From Mesostigma viride (taxonomy: Eukaryota; Streptophyta; Mesostigmatophyceae; Mesostigmatales; Mesostigmataceae): a DNA stretch of 28,285 nucleotides. A program made the translations under genes and the position numbers. Below the pieces are notes generated by a model, which saw nothing but the letters and a program-made list of their open reading frames with translations, had not been told where the DNA came from and made no database searches. Of the stretch, positions 1-8,803 are shown piece after piece (the first letter of the stretch is position 1; each line of letters starts with the position of its first letter). The DNA lies in assembly GCA_009746045.1 (NCBI GenBank), contig RPFO01002185.1, positions 1-28,285 of the forward strand, in the 5' to 3' direction.

Positions 1-1880
1 GGGCAAACTAACACCACCAGCTAATAGTTCTTGCTGGTGTTAAACGGGATCAGTTACGCTCCGCAGGAAGCATTGTCCTAGAGAATACTCGATTCGGCTG
101 TAAGCCCTGACCCTGAATCCTGGAGAAGGCGCCCCCTATTAGCTACCCTTGCTCAGCATCGGCGTAGCTTACAACAAAGGTTTTAGTAGATCCGGTAGGA
201 TGAGACGGGGGGAGAGAGGAGTTAGCGGATTTTAGACACCGAAAAGCCGACTGACATCACACTCCAAACAAAGGGGATATCCTTCTTTAATAAGCATGAT
301 TAATAGGGGCTGCCTATCAGTTGCGAAACGCGGGGATTAAAACGCCTATAGTTAGGAAAGCAATTCCTTAGAAAAACTACGTTACACCTTTAACGTCGGT
401 AGGGGTTAGGCCCATTCCTGAATTGACTTAGTTTGTTCAGGGTCGGTAGCAAACCCCGGCATCTGACAGGACGTGCCCTAAAAAATGGGACCACTCCTAC
501 CAGAGCGAACTTTAGCACGGCGCGCCCATTAAAGAATTTTCAGCCATGCATTTTCTAATACTTTCTTTAAATCACGTAGGTGCGTTTCAAAATCAGGAGA
601 ATAAATAAGGATATCATCTAAGGTAAGCTGAGCACAGGAACGGTTCATGCTCAGATAAAGAAAAACAAGAGGACGAAGAAGGTATCCTTTAATCACGAGA
701 CAAACTTTGAGGGAGGTTTGAGAATTTTCCCATAACAGGTCTAAAGCAACTTGCGCTTTCATTAACATCTGGGAAAGAGGGCATTGGAGAGTTACAGAGT
801 CCATAGCCGCTACTCTAAATTGTTAATGCCCAAAAGGGGTAGCAAAGGCGGTCTGTCGGCAATCTCAGGAGCTATACGTAGTTGCCAAAAAACCAATCCG
901 CACAATCTAGGCTACTGTGTGAAACAGGTTAGAACCTTAACCTTATTAAATATATTCACTCAATACGAGGTAAGAGCGGTATTTAGACCACAGTAATATC
1001 GTTTAACTCCTTATAATCAGTAAACTAGGCGAAACTTGCCATTTGGCCTTAAGGAAATAACAGGATGGACCAGCGGAGTAGGGGAGTTACTAGGCCTCTA
1101 TTCAAACCTGGCTTCTAATAAATTGATTACTAAAATCTGTTTTAGTTCCTTTAAATTCGGTAGGGCCCATTCTATACATCGGAGAGTGCGTAGGAAACTG
1201 CCCACCGTCCTTGATAACTACACGGTGTATAACACCAACGAGGAGGAGGCATAAGAAGGAGTCTTTCCCTCAAATACTTTCGAGGATCTATCACAGCCAT
1301 GTATTCTTACTATTTAATTTTCAGTAAATCCCACTCCTCCATTGTAATCCACTGTATTACATCATATATCCACACTATATTAGTGCATAGGTATCTCTTG
1401 TACTTCTAACTGAAGGAACATACAAAGCAGGTAATCCATATTCCTTTAGTTCAGATCGCAATCGTATTGACCATTACAACTTCAGGTATAGGTCCACAGG
1501 AGGATCAACAGGTGTAGGCAGGAGTAATATCTACCACAAGGATAAATTTTCTAATCTATAAGACGTTCCGGCTACCAGTAAGAGCTATCTGAAACCAAAT
1601 ACCATAGTGATCATAATATAGTAATCTTATTATCCTGGTGCCCAATCTAATCCTAGAATACATCAGCTGTAGTGATAGGGCCCTATAGTGGCCGCTTAGG
1701 TTGACCGTACGTCCTTTAGACCAGGGGAAGGACACCGTAACCCGGGGAATGACTGCGTGCGACCGTCAGCATAAGGACAGGACAGTTTTTGTCGTGAGGG
1801 GTAGCGGACTAGCTCCTAAAACCGCCTAAACTTTAGGGCTTCGCTCAACAAAGGAGCTAGCCGCACCGCTATCCACTAAA
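1..1880 (-). pseudogene. Decayed Ty3/gypsy retrotransposon pol (protease, reverse transcriptase, start of RNase H)
   Basis: Reading the minus strand from 1880 down to 1 gives the pol domain order of a Ty3/gypsy element. A retropepsin active site (LVDSGAASSFVE) lies near 1845-1878. Reverse transcriptase pieces follow: RPSNSP and NGKFRLVY near 1030-1100, QTAFATPFG near 825-860, the catalytic LDDILIYSPDFETHL near 580-625, then ATDPEQTKSIQEW near 405-445. RNase H-like fragments (YADAEQG in one frame) continue to the left edge, so the element runs out of the window. The frame is broken by many stops and several frameshifts, so it cannot make protein. Domain order and spacing (about 410 codons from protease to LDD) are normal for the family. 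No LTR, primer-binding site or target duplication was recognised. The decay is dense enough that the copy must be old or heavily mutated. Confidence 0.85.
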
Positions 1881-2099
1881 CACAGGGAAACATTCAAGCA
1901 GTTCATCAGCCATGCAAGAAAGGGTCTACAACAGTATGAGGGACGGTTTAAGCCACCATTCAGAAACATAGAGGACGCCACACGTAGTGGTAGCGGATGA
2001 TTCAGCCTCCTACAGAGGTTATAAAACAGGCAAGGCCAAAAAAATGATATCTGGACGTACATCTCTACACAAGACCTGTCCCAGGTTACCCCCGGGCGC

Positions 2100-2709
2100 C
2101 CAGGCCTCCTGTATCCCCTCCCCCAATTGGGCCGCCGAGGACCTGCCGTGGCCAGGGCGTCTACCTCGGTAGCAACTGCCTCAAGTTCACGGTGCCCGTT
2201 GGCCGACTCGGCCTTCCACCTGATGAAGGCGGGCGGTCACAGTGCATGGCTGTGGCCTCGGAAACCTTGTGACAATGTACGTGCTCTTGCATACCAGTAA
2301 ACTGAGGCTGGAGCTCAAGTGCGACTCTGGCTTCAATGTTGTTCACCTTGGCCGAGAGTGTTGAGTGGGCCGTCAGGCGCGCTCAGGGCGGCGAGCTGCT
2401 CAGCATCGGCACCAGCTTCTCCGCCACTGCAGCTCGGATGGAGTCCGTGCTGAGGAGGTGCCGCTCTGTCGAGGATGCTGCAGCTTCTGTGGCTGCCGTC
2501 TGCGCTCGTACAGGAGCTCGATCCTGAGGCCAGCGTAGCAATCTTGGTGGGGGGCCCACAATCAATCTACAATACCCATGCCAAATTTTTACTTGAGGAG
2601 ACGCCATTTCAACAAATACATGACAATTGATGCTCATTGTGAATGCGTTTCCACATGAAATCATTACCATTTCATGCAATTTGGTCACTGGTGCGCTTTC
2701 CGCGTGCAC
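2100..2709 (-). pseudogene. Possible gag remnant of the adjacent retroelement
   Basis: This GC-rich block lies directly upstream (minus strand) of the protease remnant. It keeps two in-line open stretches, 2383-2709 and 2161-2346, separated by a stop. Together they read as an alanine-rich, coiled-coil-like protein with AAVAEKL and VNNIEARVALEL segments, resembling the N-terminal part of many gag proteins. No CCHC zinc knuckle is visible. Position and composition support gag, but it could equally be an unrelated decayed gene. Confidence 0.25.
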
Positions 2710-3095
2710 TTTTCATTACTAGATTGCTTAAATTTATTAAAATTTATTAACATTTATTAAAATTTATTCAAGTCGGGTAAAATTGGCTGTTTTTGTCATA
2801 GTGTCATGCACTCGGAGGGTAAGCAAGTGAGACAAGTTGTAGATTATTTACAATTGCACAACCCTCTCCACGACCCCGCTAGTTCTATTTATAGAACGAA
2901 TTATAATTATTGCCAAAATTGTGCACAAGCCTGTGCACAACCCAACCAGTAATTCCCACTTGAACTTTGAATATTCAAGTGAATGCTCTGGAGACAGATG
3001 TACAGATCGATCTTTACAAATGTACACGAGTTCAGATCAAGCTATCTAACTACCTACTAACAGGCGTTTCTTTACACCCCGTCCGCTGGGCTTCT
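2710..3095. other. AT-rich gap with short direct repeats, no gene seen
   Basis: Between about 2727 and 2770 the motif AAATTTATTAA recurs four times with small variations. A TGTGCACAA direct repeat occurs at about 2920-2940. No reading frame with coding character is visible on either strand. Confidence 0.5.
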
Positions 3096-3857
3096 TTACA
3101 CCCCCCTCCCGCACATCTGCGCCAGCCTTCCCTTGAGGTTTTCGTTTGCCCTGCCCTGCGGGGTCTCCCCCCTTCTCTTGGAGTCGTGGGGAAGATCTGG
3201 TCGCTGGGGAAGATCTGGTCGCCAGGTACCCCTTGTCCATCCACCACTCCAAATACGTTCCTCAGGTGGCTTGAAACAGTTCCGCATCTCGTCTTGTTGT
3301 ACCTTGAAAATTGCCGCGGGCATCGTCCCCTGCTCCCCATTAATCCAGATTCCCTTTTCGTCACACCCTTCTGCCCAAAATTTAACGTACCACACGCCCG
3401 TTTTATCCACCTTTCGAACGACTCCATGCACCAGGAACGTGTCGACGTGGAAATCAGGCATGTGTGCCAGCTTCATTGGGTCTGCATTGAGTTTAGCCAC
3501 CGAATCAGCAGCCCACGTGGGCTTCCACAACGTATCAAGGCGCTGGGATTGGTTCTTCCGATACTGGCAAAATTCACCGCCGTGCTTGCACAATACCGAA
3601 ACCGGACATCCAACAGGCGAGCGGGGCACGACCCGTTTCCCCCCCCCCACCTTCCAGATTCTCCATCCACGTCTGCCAACTTGGTGGTGGCACTTTCTTG
3701 TCTAGTGGCTTGGGCTGGGTTGCGGTAACTGTGACACGTCTTTGTGGCGCTTCCTCCTCAGGTTCCGATTCTTCCGATTCTTCCGAATCTTCCTCAAACC
3801 CTTTGGGTGGGCCGCCATGCGCGTCATCCTTTGGCGGCTCCTCTTCAGACTCGTCAC
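3096..3857 (-). CDS. 3' exon of a nuclear-looking protein, with one frame break at a C-run
   Basis: This is the downstream exon of the gene that begins at 6361. It opens at the acceptor CCCACAG ending at 3858 and first reads an acidic stretch rich in Asp, Glu and Ser (GDESEEEPPKDD, then EEDSEESEESEPEEE). The frame (open to 3574) ends soon after, but at a run of ten C (3639-3648) a one-base change moves into the frame open from 3650 to 3096. That frame continues with a Cys/His-rich stretch (CPVSVLCKHGGEFCQ) and a segment, LVHGVVRKVDKTGVWYVKF, that could be a small SH3- or Tudor-like barrel. The barrel idea is only a resemblance. The last 50 residues are low-complexity and may include more intron. 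No match to a named family is recognised. The TTG upstream at 3891 is not a convincing start, and the intron explains the open frame better. Confidence 0.5.
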
Positions 3858-3976
3858 CTGTGGGTGGGACAAGCAATGACGAGCGGCGCAATTAGTTATC
3901 ATTACAATCGCAAATCAAACTTGGGAATATGCAAACATCATAATTTAACCGACCATATTCACTCAGATTAACTTAC
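3858..3976 (-). other. Spliceosomal intron, 119 nt
   Basis: On the minus strand the sequence after AAAGG begins GTAAGT, a perfect 5' splice site, and ends in a pyrimidine-rich CCCACCCACAG acceptor. A branch-point-like AACTAAT lies about 35 nt before the acceptor, and the interval is AT-rich compared with its flanks. Phase is conserved: the upstream exon ends with G of a glycine codon and the downstream exon supplies GT. Removing it joins SHLSKG to DESEEE and avoids the stop at 3963. This is the best-supported intron in the window. Confidence 0.75.
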
Positions 3977-5822
3977 CCTTTGACAGATGACTAGCCGTTG
4001 CTCTTGATCGAACGTGCCCGCCAGGCGAAAGGAGCTTTTTGCAGTAGTCGACGGCACGCCCCAACATCCCCCCCCAGACGCCCCGAATTCCCCTTCGAGC
4101 CTCCCTCCCCTCCCCCCCCTCCTTCCCCCTTCCCCCGATGCGCCGGTCGACCCGCCCCCCTCTCCGCCCTTCTCCCGCCCCCTCTCCGCCCTTTGACCCG
4201 CCCCCCTCTCCGCCCTTCGACCCGCCCCCTCTCCGTCCTTCGACCCCCCCCTCTCCGCCCTTCGACCCCCCCCTCTCCGCCCTTCGACCCGCCCCCCTCT
4301 CCGTCCTTCGACCCCCCCCTCTCCGCCCTTCGACCCGCCCCCCTCTCCGCCCTTTGACCCGCCCCCCTCTCCGCCCTTCGACCCGCCCCCCTCTCCGTCC
4401 TTCGACCCCCCCCCTCTCCGCCCTTCGACCCCCCCCCTCTCCGCCCTTCGACCCGCCCCCCTCTCCGTCCTTCGACCCCCCCCCTCTCCGCCCTTCGACC
4501 CGCCCCCCTCTCCGCCCTTCGAACCCCCCCCTCTCCGTCCTTCGACCCGCCCCCCTTATCACCACCCTCATTCCCGCCCCCTCATCATCGCCGGCACCAT
4601 CATCACCAACCTCCTCCCCATCATCACCCCCATGTGACCCGACATCCTCATCATCCCCCATTGAGACGTCTTCGGCCGAGGGGGTCTCCGAGGCGGCGCG
4701 CTTCCGGCGTTTCTTTTTGGTGCCAGCGCCTGCCGTCTCCAGCGGACGCTTCTGGGCTGCACCCGCAATTTCCTTGCCCGAACGGCCGTTGGGATTGGAA
4801 ATATCCTCCCCCTCAGGCCGCTTCCCAAGTACCTTCAGAAGGACCTTAAACCCATCCACCTGCTCCTTTGACCCAATGAAGATCACGGGTGGGTTGAAGA
4901 ATCCCGTGAAATCGCCTAGGTACGACGACCAGGCGTCCTTCACACCATTGAAATCTCCACAATCCTTCGCCGCCTTCCAGTCCCTTTTCTCCACCCACGC
5001 ACCCGTTCGACCCTTCAACAATTCCTCATCATTCCACAGCTTCGCGTGGTGTTCCAAATTCAGCAGCCATATCCCATTCTTGATATCCGGCTGGTTCACC
5101 CCCCCCTTCCTCTTCACAACAAATTCGAACCCCTCCATTGCATTAAGTACCACTTGAGCCAACCGTGTCGGCCCATCGCTTTTCTCCCACGCGAAAGTCT
5201 TCATCATGAACTCACAGGTCGTTTCCCCGTCAGACCCGTAAACTTTCTTAGAAATCCACGGGCCCTGCTGCTCGATTTCGGATGCCAGCTCCTCCGACCC
5301 AAACTTCCGCGGGGGTTCCCGCTTCTCCCCCACCTTTTTTTGGCGACCCGACTGGACGTCCTCTGCCTCCGCATGTTCGGCTTGGCCTTCCTCCGGCACA
5401 ACCCCCGTCACCGCCACAGCCCCCGCCACAGGCTGTACGGGTTGGGGCACCACAGCCTGTTCGGTTGGGGGTTCGGGCGCAATCAGGACCCACCATTTCG
5501 TTTCCTCCTTGTGGGTCGTCCAAAAATCCGTCCTCTCCAGCAGTGCAAGTGGGAAGGTGGAATCGTCCCTCCCCGTTGGCCTGATAACCGCCCTTAGTCT
5601 CTTGGCAGCTACAGCGACCGTATCGGCCACCCTCTGAAGGGCGCTGTCGGCTTCCGAAGGCTGCATCGGCAACCAGCCGAGGTCGCGGGGTTCGGGGTAT
5701 TTCCCCAAATCGCGGTTGTAGATCATGAAAAGCTGGACCATCACCTCGCAGAAGATCTTGGCCATGTATGTCAGGTCATACAAGCACTGAGGAGGAACGT
5801 GTTTGGCCTTCACGGTTGCCAT
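3977..5822 (-). CDS. Large unrecognised protein with nuclear localisation signal, acidic tract and GRRGG repeats
   Basis: A long minus-strand frame starts at ATG 5822 (MATVKAKHVPP) and stays open to the intron donor at 3976. Residues 1-120 look like a folded, partly helical domain (LTYMAKIFCEVMVQLFMIY, RVADTVAVAAKRLRAV). A Pro/Ala/Val-rich linker follows, then a second folded region at about 180-350 rich in Trp and Phe. Near residue 375 there is a basic KKKRRKR signal typical of nuclear import, then an Asp/Glu/Gly acidic tract, then about 150 residues of GRRGG, GSKGGEGG and RRTERGG repeats encoded by the minisatellite at 4137-4553. Arg/Gly-rich tails often bind RNA, which together with the basic signal suggests a nuclear role. 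No named family is recognised. The ATG at 5822 may not be the true start, because the preceding open frame 5849-6361 joins this one with a single added base at a C-run. Confidence 0.65.
4137..4553. repeat. GC-rich minisatellite inside a coding region, about 17 units of 23-25 bp
   Basis: The unit is roughly CTCTCCGCCCTTCGACCCGCCCC on the plus strand. Seventeen CTCTCCG cores can be counted. A CGTCC variant replaces CGCCC at irregular intervals of two to four units, hinting at a higher-order repeat. Unit length varies because the C-run varies from about four to eight. Units of differing length shift the minus-strand frame, so the same DNA is read as GRVEGRRGG, GSKGGEGG or RRTERGG in different places. 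Confidence 0.9.
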
Positions 5823-5848
5823 GATAGACGGCCAGAATCGAAAGCGGG

Positions 5849-6361
5849 CTAGACTCCTCCACCCTTCCTGTTTGATCCCCCCCCCTTCCTCATCACCCTT
5901 CCCTCCCCGTCCAGCTTGTCCGCTGCCACGATGTCCAGAAACTCTGCAAGCTCCTTGGCCAGCTTGTCCTCAATCGGCATTCCACATCTACTGTCGTCGT
6001 TCGGAGCGACCGTTTCATCCTTCACAGCCGAGATGAAGTCGTAGACTTGGGTTTTCTCCGATTCGGACAAACCACCCTCGTTCAATCGCCCTCCAACCCG
6101 CTCCTCACCACCCTCCTCCCCCTCCCCGTCCTTCCTTGCCTTCTCAGTGCTGCTTGAAACCCCATGAATCAAATTCCATATTTCTTTCTGGTCCTGAAGG
6201 GGCACCTCCGGCTTATCCCAGGATTCCTCCATGTGCGTCTTGAAATAGTTGTGCACTTCCAGCAGCGCCGTCCCCCTCGACTTTTTGGAAACGGCCTCGT
6301 CTTCTGCATTCAGCCCCCCTCCGATCAGGGCAACCCTCCGATGCGCCTCTCTCCCCTGCAT
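5849..6361 (-). CDS. Probable N-terminal part of the same nuclear-looking protein, ended early by a C-run frame change
   Basis: The frame starts at ATG 6361 (MQGREAHRRVALIGGG); the in-frame GTG at 6379 is less likely. It reads charged, protein-like sequence: EVHNYFKTHMEESW, then EGEEGGEERVGG, then KLAKELAEFLDIV. It stops 15 codons after a run of nine C at 5877-5885. Adding one base there gives IKQEGWRSLARFRFWPSI, which leads directly into the ATG at 5822, so the two frames probably belong to one gene. There is no good splice donor and acceptor pair between them. Function unknown. The 46-bp palindrome array begins about 100 nt upstream, with the first palindrome 126 nt from the ATG. Confidence 0.55.
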   Translation of the reverse strand: MQGREAHRRVALIGGGLNAEDEAVSKKSRGTALLEVHNYFKTHMEESWDKPEVPLQDQKEIWNLIHGVSSSTEKARKDGEGEEGGEERVGGRLNEGGLSESEKTQVYDFISAVKDETVAPNDDSRCGMPIEDKLAKELAEFLDIVAADKLDGEGRVMRKGGGSNRKGGGV

Positions 6362-6464
6362 GCATGAAATGTGAATCACAGTGTTTGAGACAAAAAACGG
6401 TCATACAACACACGACCTGACATTTTGCCCTTACACTTTGGAAGATCGGCCGTTCCCGAACAAA

Positions 6465-6884
6465 AATCACACCCTAATTTCCAGGTTCCAACGGCCGTTG
6501 GCGCAAGAAAAATCACACACTAATTTCCAGGTTCCAACGGCCGTTGGCGCAAGAAAAATCACACCCTAATTTCCAGGTTCCAACGGCCGTTGGCGAAGAA
6601 AAATAACACGGTAATTTCCAGGTTCCAACGGCCGTTGGCGCAAGAAAAATCACACCCTAATTTCCAGGTTCCAACGGCCGTTGGCGAAAGAAAAATCACA
6701 CCATAATTTCCAGGTTCCAACGGCCGTTGGCGCAAGAAAAATCACACCCTAATTTCCAGGTTCCAACGGCCGTTGGCGCAAGAAAAATCACACACTAATT
6801 TCCAGGTTCCAACGGCCGTTGGCGAAAGAAAAATCACACACTAATTTCCAGGTTCCAACGGCCGTTGGCGAACAAAAATAACAT
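6465..6884. repeat. Tandem array A: nine copies of a 46-bp unit centred on CCAACGGCCGTTGG
   Basis: Palindromes start at 6488, 6534, 6580, 6625, 6671, 6717, 6763, 6809 and 6855, so the period is 46 bp with one 45-bp step. Each unit reads AATCACACCCTAATTTCCAG, then GTT, the palindrome, and GCGCAAGAAA. Copies differ at one to four positions. The array lies between the stop of the downstream gene (6885) and the start of the next gene (6361). Confidence 0.97.
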
Positions 6885-8080
6885 CTAGTGCCTAAAACGT
6901 TCCCACACCCGATCCGTTATATTTACCTTTTGCGTCCGCATGTCCTTCATGGGCGGGATCAGTGCTTCCCCCTCCACCTCCCAGCCCTTGAGCACGTCCA
7001 GATTGGTGTACTTGAACTTCTCCGCGTCCCTCACCAACCCCCTCCACAAATCAAACGCCTCGTCGGTTGTCTCCACGAACTTGCCCTTTTGTGTACCCGC
7101 AATCTCGCCAGCTATCGCAGTACTCACTTGCTCGTCAGAGCCCTCGAAAATCACGGACTTCAACATCTGCGTGTAGTGGTTGCCGTCCAGCACGGCAAAC
7201 TGCACAAACACGCAAGGCGTCTGGTCTGGAAATTTACCCTTAAGGCCGGCATGGTCCGAGATGTTCAAGCTCCCCAGCGCGGATGTCGTCAGGTCAACTA
7301 CTGCCTGACGCTCAGATTCATTTGACCACTCGGACGGATCCAACTCCATGGTGATCAACTCGTCTGAGCAAGCGGCCGCCATGTCCTTCAGGGAGTCCGT
7401 CCGGAGAATGGACATGGCTTCCTCGGCCGTTGGCGAACGATAGTATCCGAACCTCTGCACGGCACGGTCACTGTCGTCCCCCGTCAGTATTTTAATGTGG
7501 TAAGGAACCATTTCACTCCTCTGCACCCATAAATTGTAGAGACCTGGATCACGGTCTGCCAGCACCTGCCACGCAAACCGGAAGATCGGCACGGCACATT
7601 TTGCTTTTGTCAGACTTGTGCCGGCCCCCACGAACCACGGCGCGAGCCCCCTACAATTCCGCACCGTCACCGTCCGATGCCGCATGAGTTCCGGGAGTTG
7701 GCACAAGTTCTCCGTGGGGGCCCGTACTTGAGTCGCAATCGCGGACCCCCCCACGATGTCGACATCGTCTGGAACTAGGCGTATCTTCTGCCGCAGATGA
7801 AACGCCGCCTGTATGGTGTCAGTTAGATTCTTGTCGTGCACTTGAGAGGACGGCGCTGGCTCCCAGGAGTCCAAAATGCTGGGCTTCGCATTTCCAGCAC
7901 GTGTCGTCAGCAGCCCCTTCCTCTCAAAGGTCTTCACAATAACCGACCATAAGTCGGTGCCCGGTGCTCGTTGGCGCCAGTCCTCAAAAAATGTTGTGAG
8001 ATGCCTTTCCGAACAGTTATGTTCAATCTTGTAAGCCCACTTCCTCGCTCTTCCTCCGTTCTCTGCCTTGACGGACGCCC
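6885..8080 (-). CDS. Unrecognised protein or 3' exon, about 398 codons
   Basis: A GTG at 7937 would give 350 residues, but coding character clearly continues upstream in the same frame (ENGGRARKWAYKIEHNCSER, then FFEDWRQRAPGTDLWSVIV) back to a stop at 8085-8087. No ATG lies in that extension. Instead there is an acceptor-like TTTTTTGCATGTGATCAG ending at 8081, so this is probably a 3' exon starting at 8080. The protein is mixed alpha/beta and not low-complexity. Segments include LPELMRHRTVTVRN, VPYHIKILTGDDSDRAVQRF, FVQFAVLDGNHYTQMLK and FDLWRGLVRDAEKFKY. LDGNH recalls the DG-H-R motif of ParB-like proteins, but the rest does not fit, so I assign no function. It ends with RVWERFRH and a stop at 6885, immediately next to array A. 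Array B lies just upstream. Confidence 0.6.
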
Positions 8081-8128
8081 CTGATCACATGCAAAAAACA
8101 TACAGATAGCCGGAAGGTCAGTACTATG

Positions 8129-8792
8129 TTCCAACGGCCGTCGCCGGAAAAATAACACCCTAATTTCCAGGTTTCAACGGCCGTTGGCGCATGAAAATCA
8201 CACCCTAATTTACAGGTTCCAACGGCCGTTGGCGCATGAAAATCACACCCTAATTTCCAGGTTCCAACGGCCGTTGGCGACAGAAAAATCACACCCTAAT
8301 TTCCAGGTTCCAACGGCCGTTGGCGCGAGAAAAATGACACCCTAATTTCCAGGTTCCAACGGCCGTTGGCGCGAGAAAAATCACACCCTATTTTCCAGGT
8401 TCCAACGGCCGTTGGCGCAAGAAAAATCACACCCTAATTTCCAGGTTCCAACGGCCGTTGGCGCGAGAAAAATGACACCTTCATTTCCAGGTTCCAACGG
8501 CCGTTGGCGACAGAAAAATAACACCCTAATTTCCAGGTTCCAACGGCCGTTGGCGCATGAAAATCACACCCTAATTTACAGGTTCCAACGGCCGTTGGCG
8601 CATGAAAATCACACCCTAATTTACAGGTTCCAACGGCCGTTGGCGCATGAAAATCACACCCTAATTTACAGGTTCCAACGGCCGTTGGCGCATGAAAATC
8701 ACACCCTAATTTCAAGGTTCCGACGGCCGTTGGGCAAAAAAAAAATAACACCCTAATTTCCAAATTGCAACGGCCGTTGGCGCAAGAAAATC
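8129..8792. repeat. Tandem array B: fifteen copies of the 46-bp palindrome unit
   Basis: Palindromes occur at 45-46-bp steps from 8129 to 8780, the last at 8767-8780. The first (GGCCGTCG), second (TCAACGG), fourteenth (CGACGG) and fifteenth (GCAACGG) are degenerate, and the middle copies are near-identical. Four consecutive units around 8540-8720 share TTTACAGG and GCATGAAAA variants, showing recent local duplication. The last unit ends in TGGCGCAAGAAAATC and leads into the hexanucleotide array. Confidence 0.97.
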
Positions 8793-8803
8793 AAGCAAGA
8801 AAA

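Noticed and set aside
1036-1254. Plus-strand LPFGLKE, like the LPFGL motif of reverse transcriptase
   Set aside because: It is the antisense of the real minus-strand segment around NGKFRL; the rest of that plus frame has no similarity to the family.
2967-3728. Plus-strand frames of 253 and 190 codons
   Set aside because: They are shadows of the minus-strand exon, with no consistent protein character.
4138-5157. Plus-strand 339-codon Pro/Arg-rich frame
   Set aside because: It is the antisense of the minisatellite and adjoining minus-strand exon, which has better coding character and a matching intron.
7424-7440. Half palindrome CGGCCGTTGGCGAA inside the 6885-8080 coding region
   Set aside because: Only the right half is present and it is read as ordinary coding sequence. 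A single half-match of this length could be chance or an old insertion.
6885-7937. ParB-like nuclease assignment for the protein with LDGNH
   Set aside because: One short motif at an unexpected position, without the other conserved blocks of that family.
6465-8792. CRISPR-like array of palindromic repeats
   Set aside because: The sequence between palindromes is as conserved as the palindromes, so it is a plain tandem repeat, in a eukaryotic context and without cas genes.
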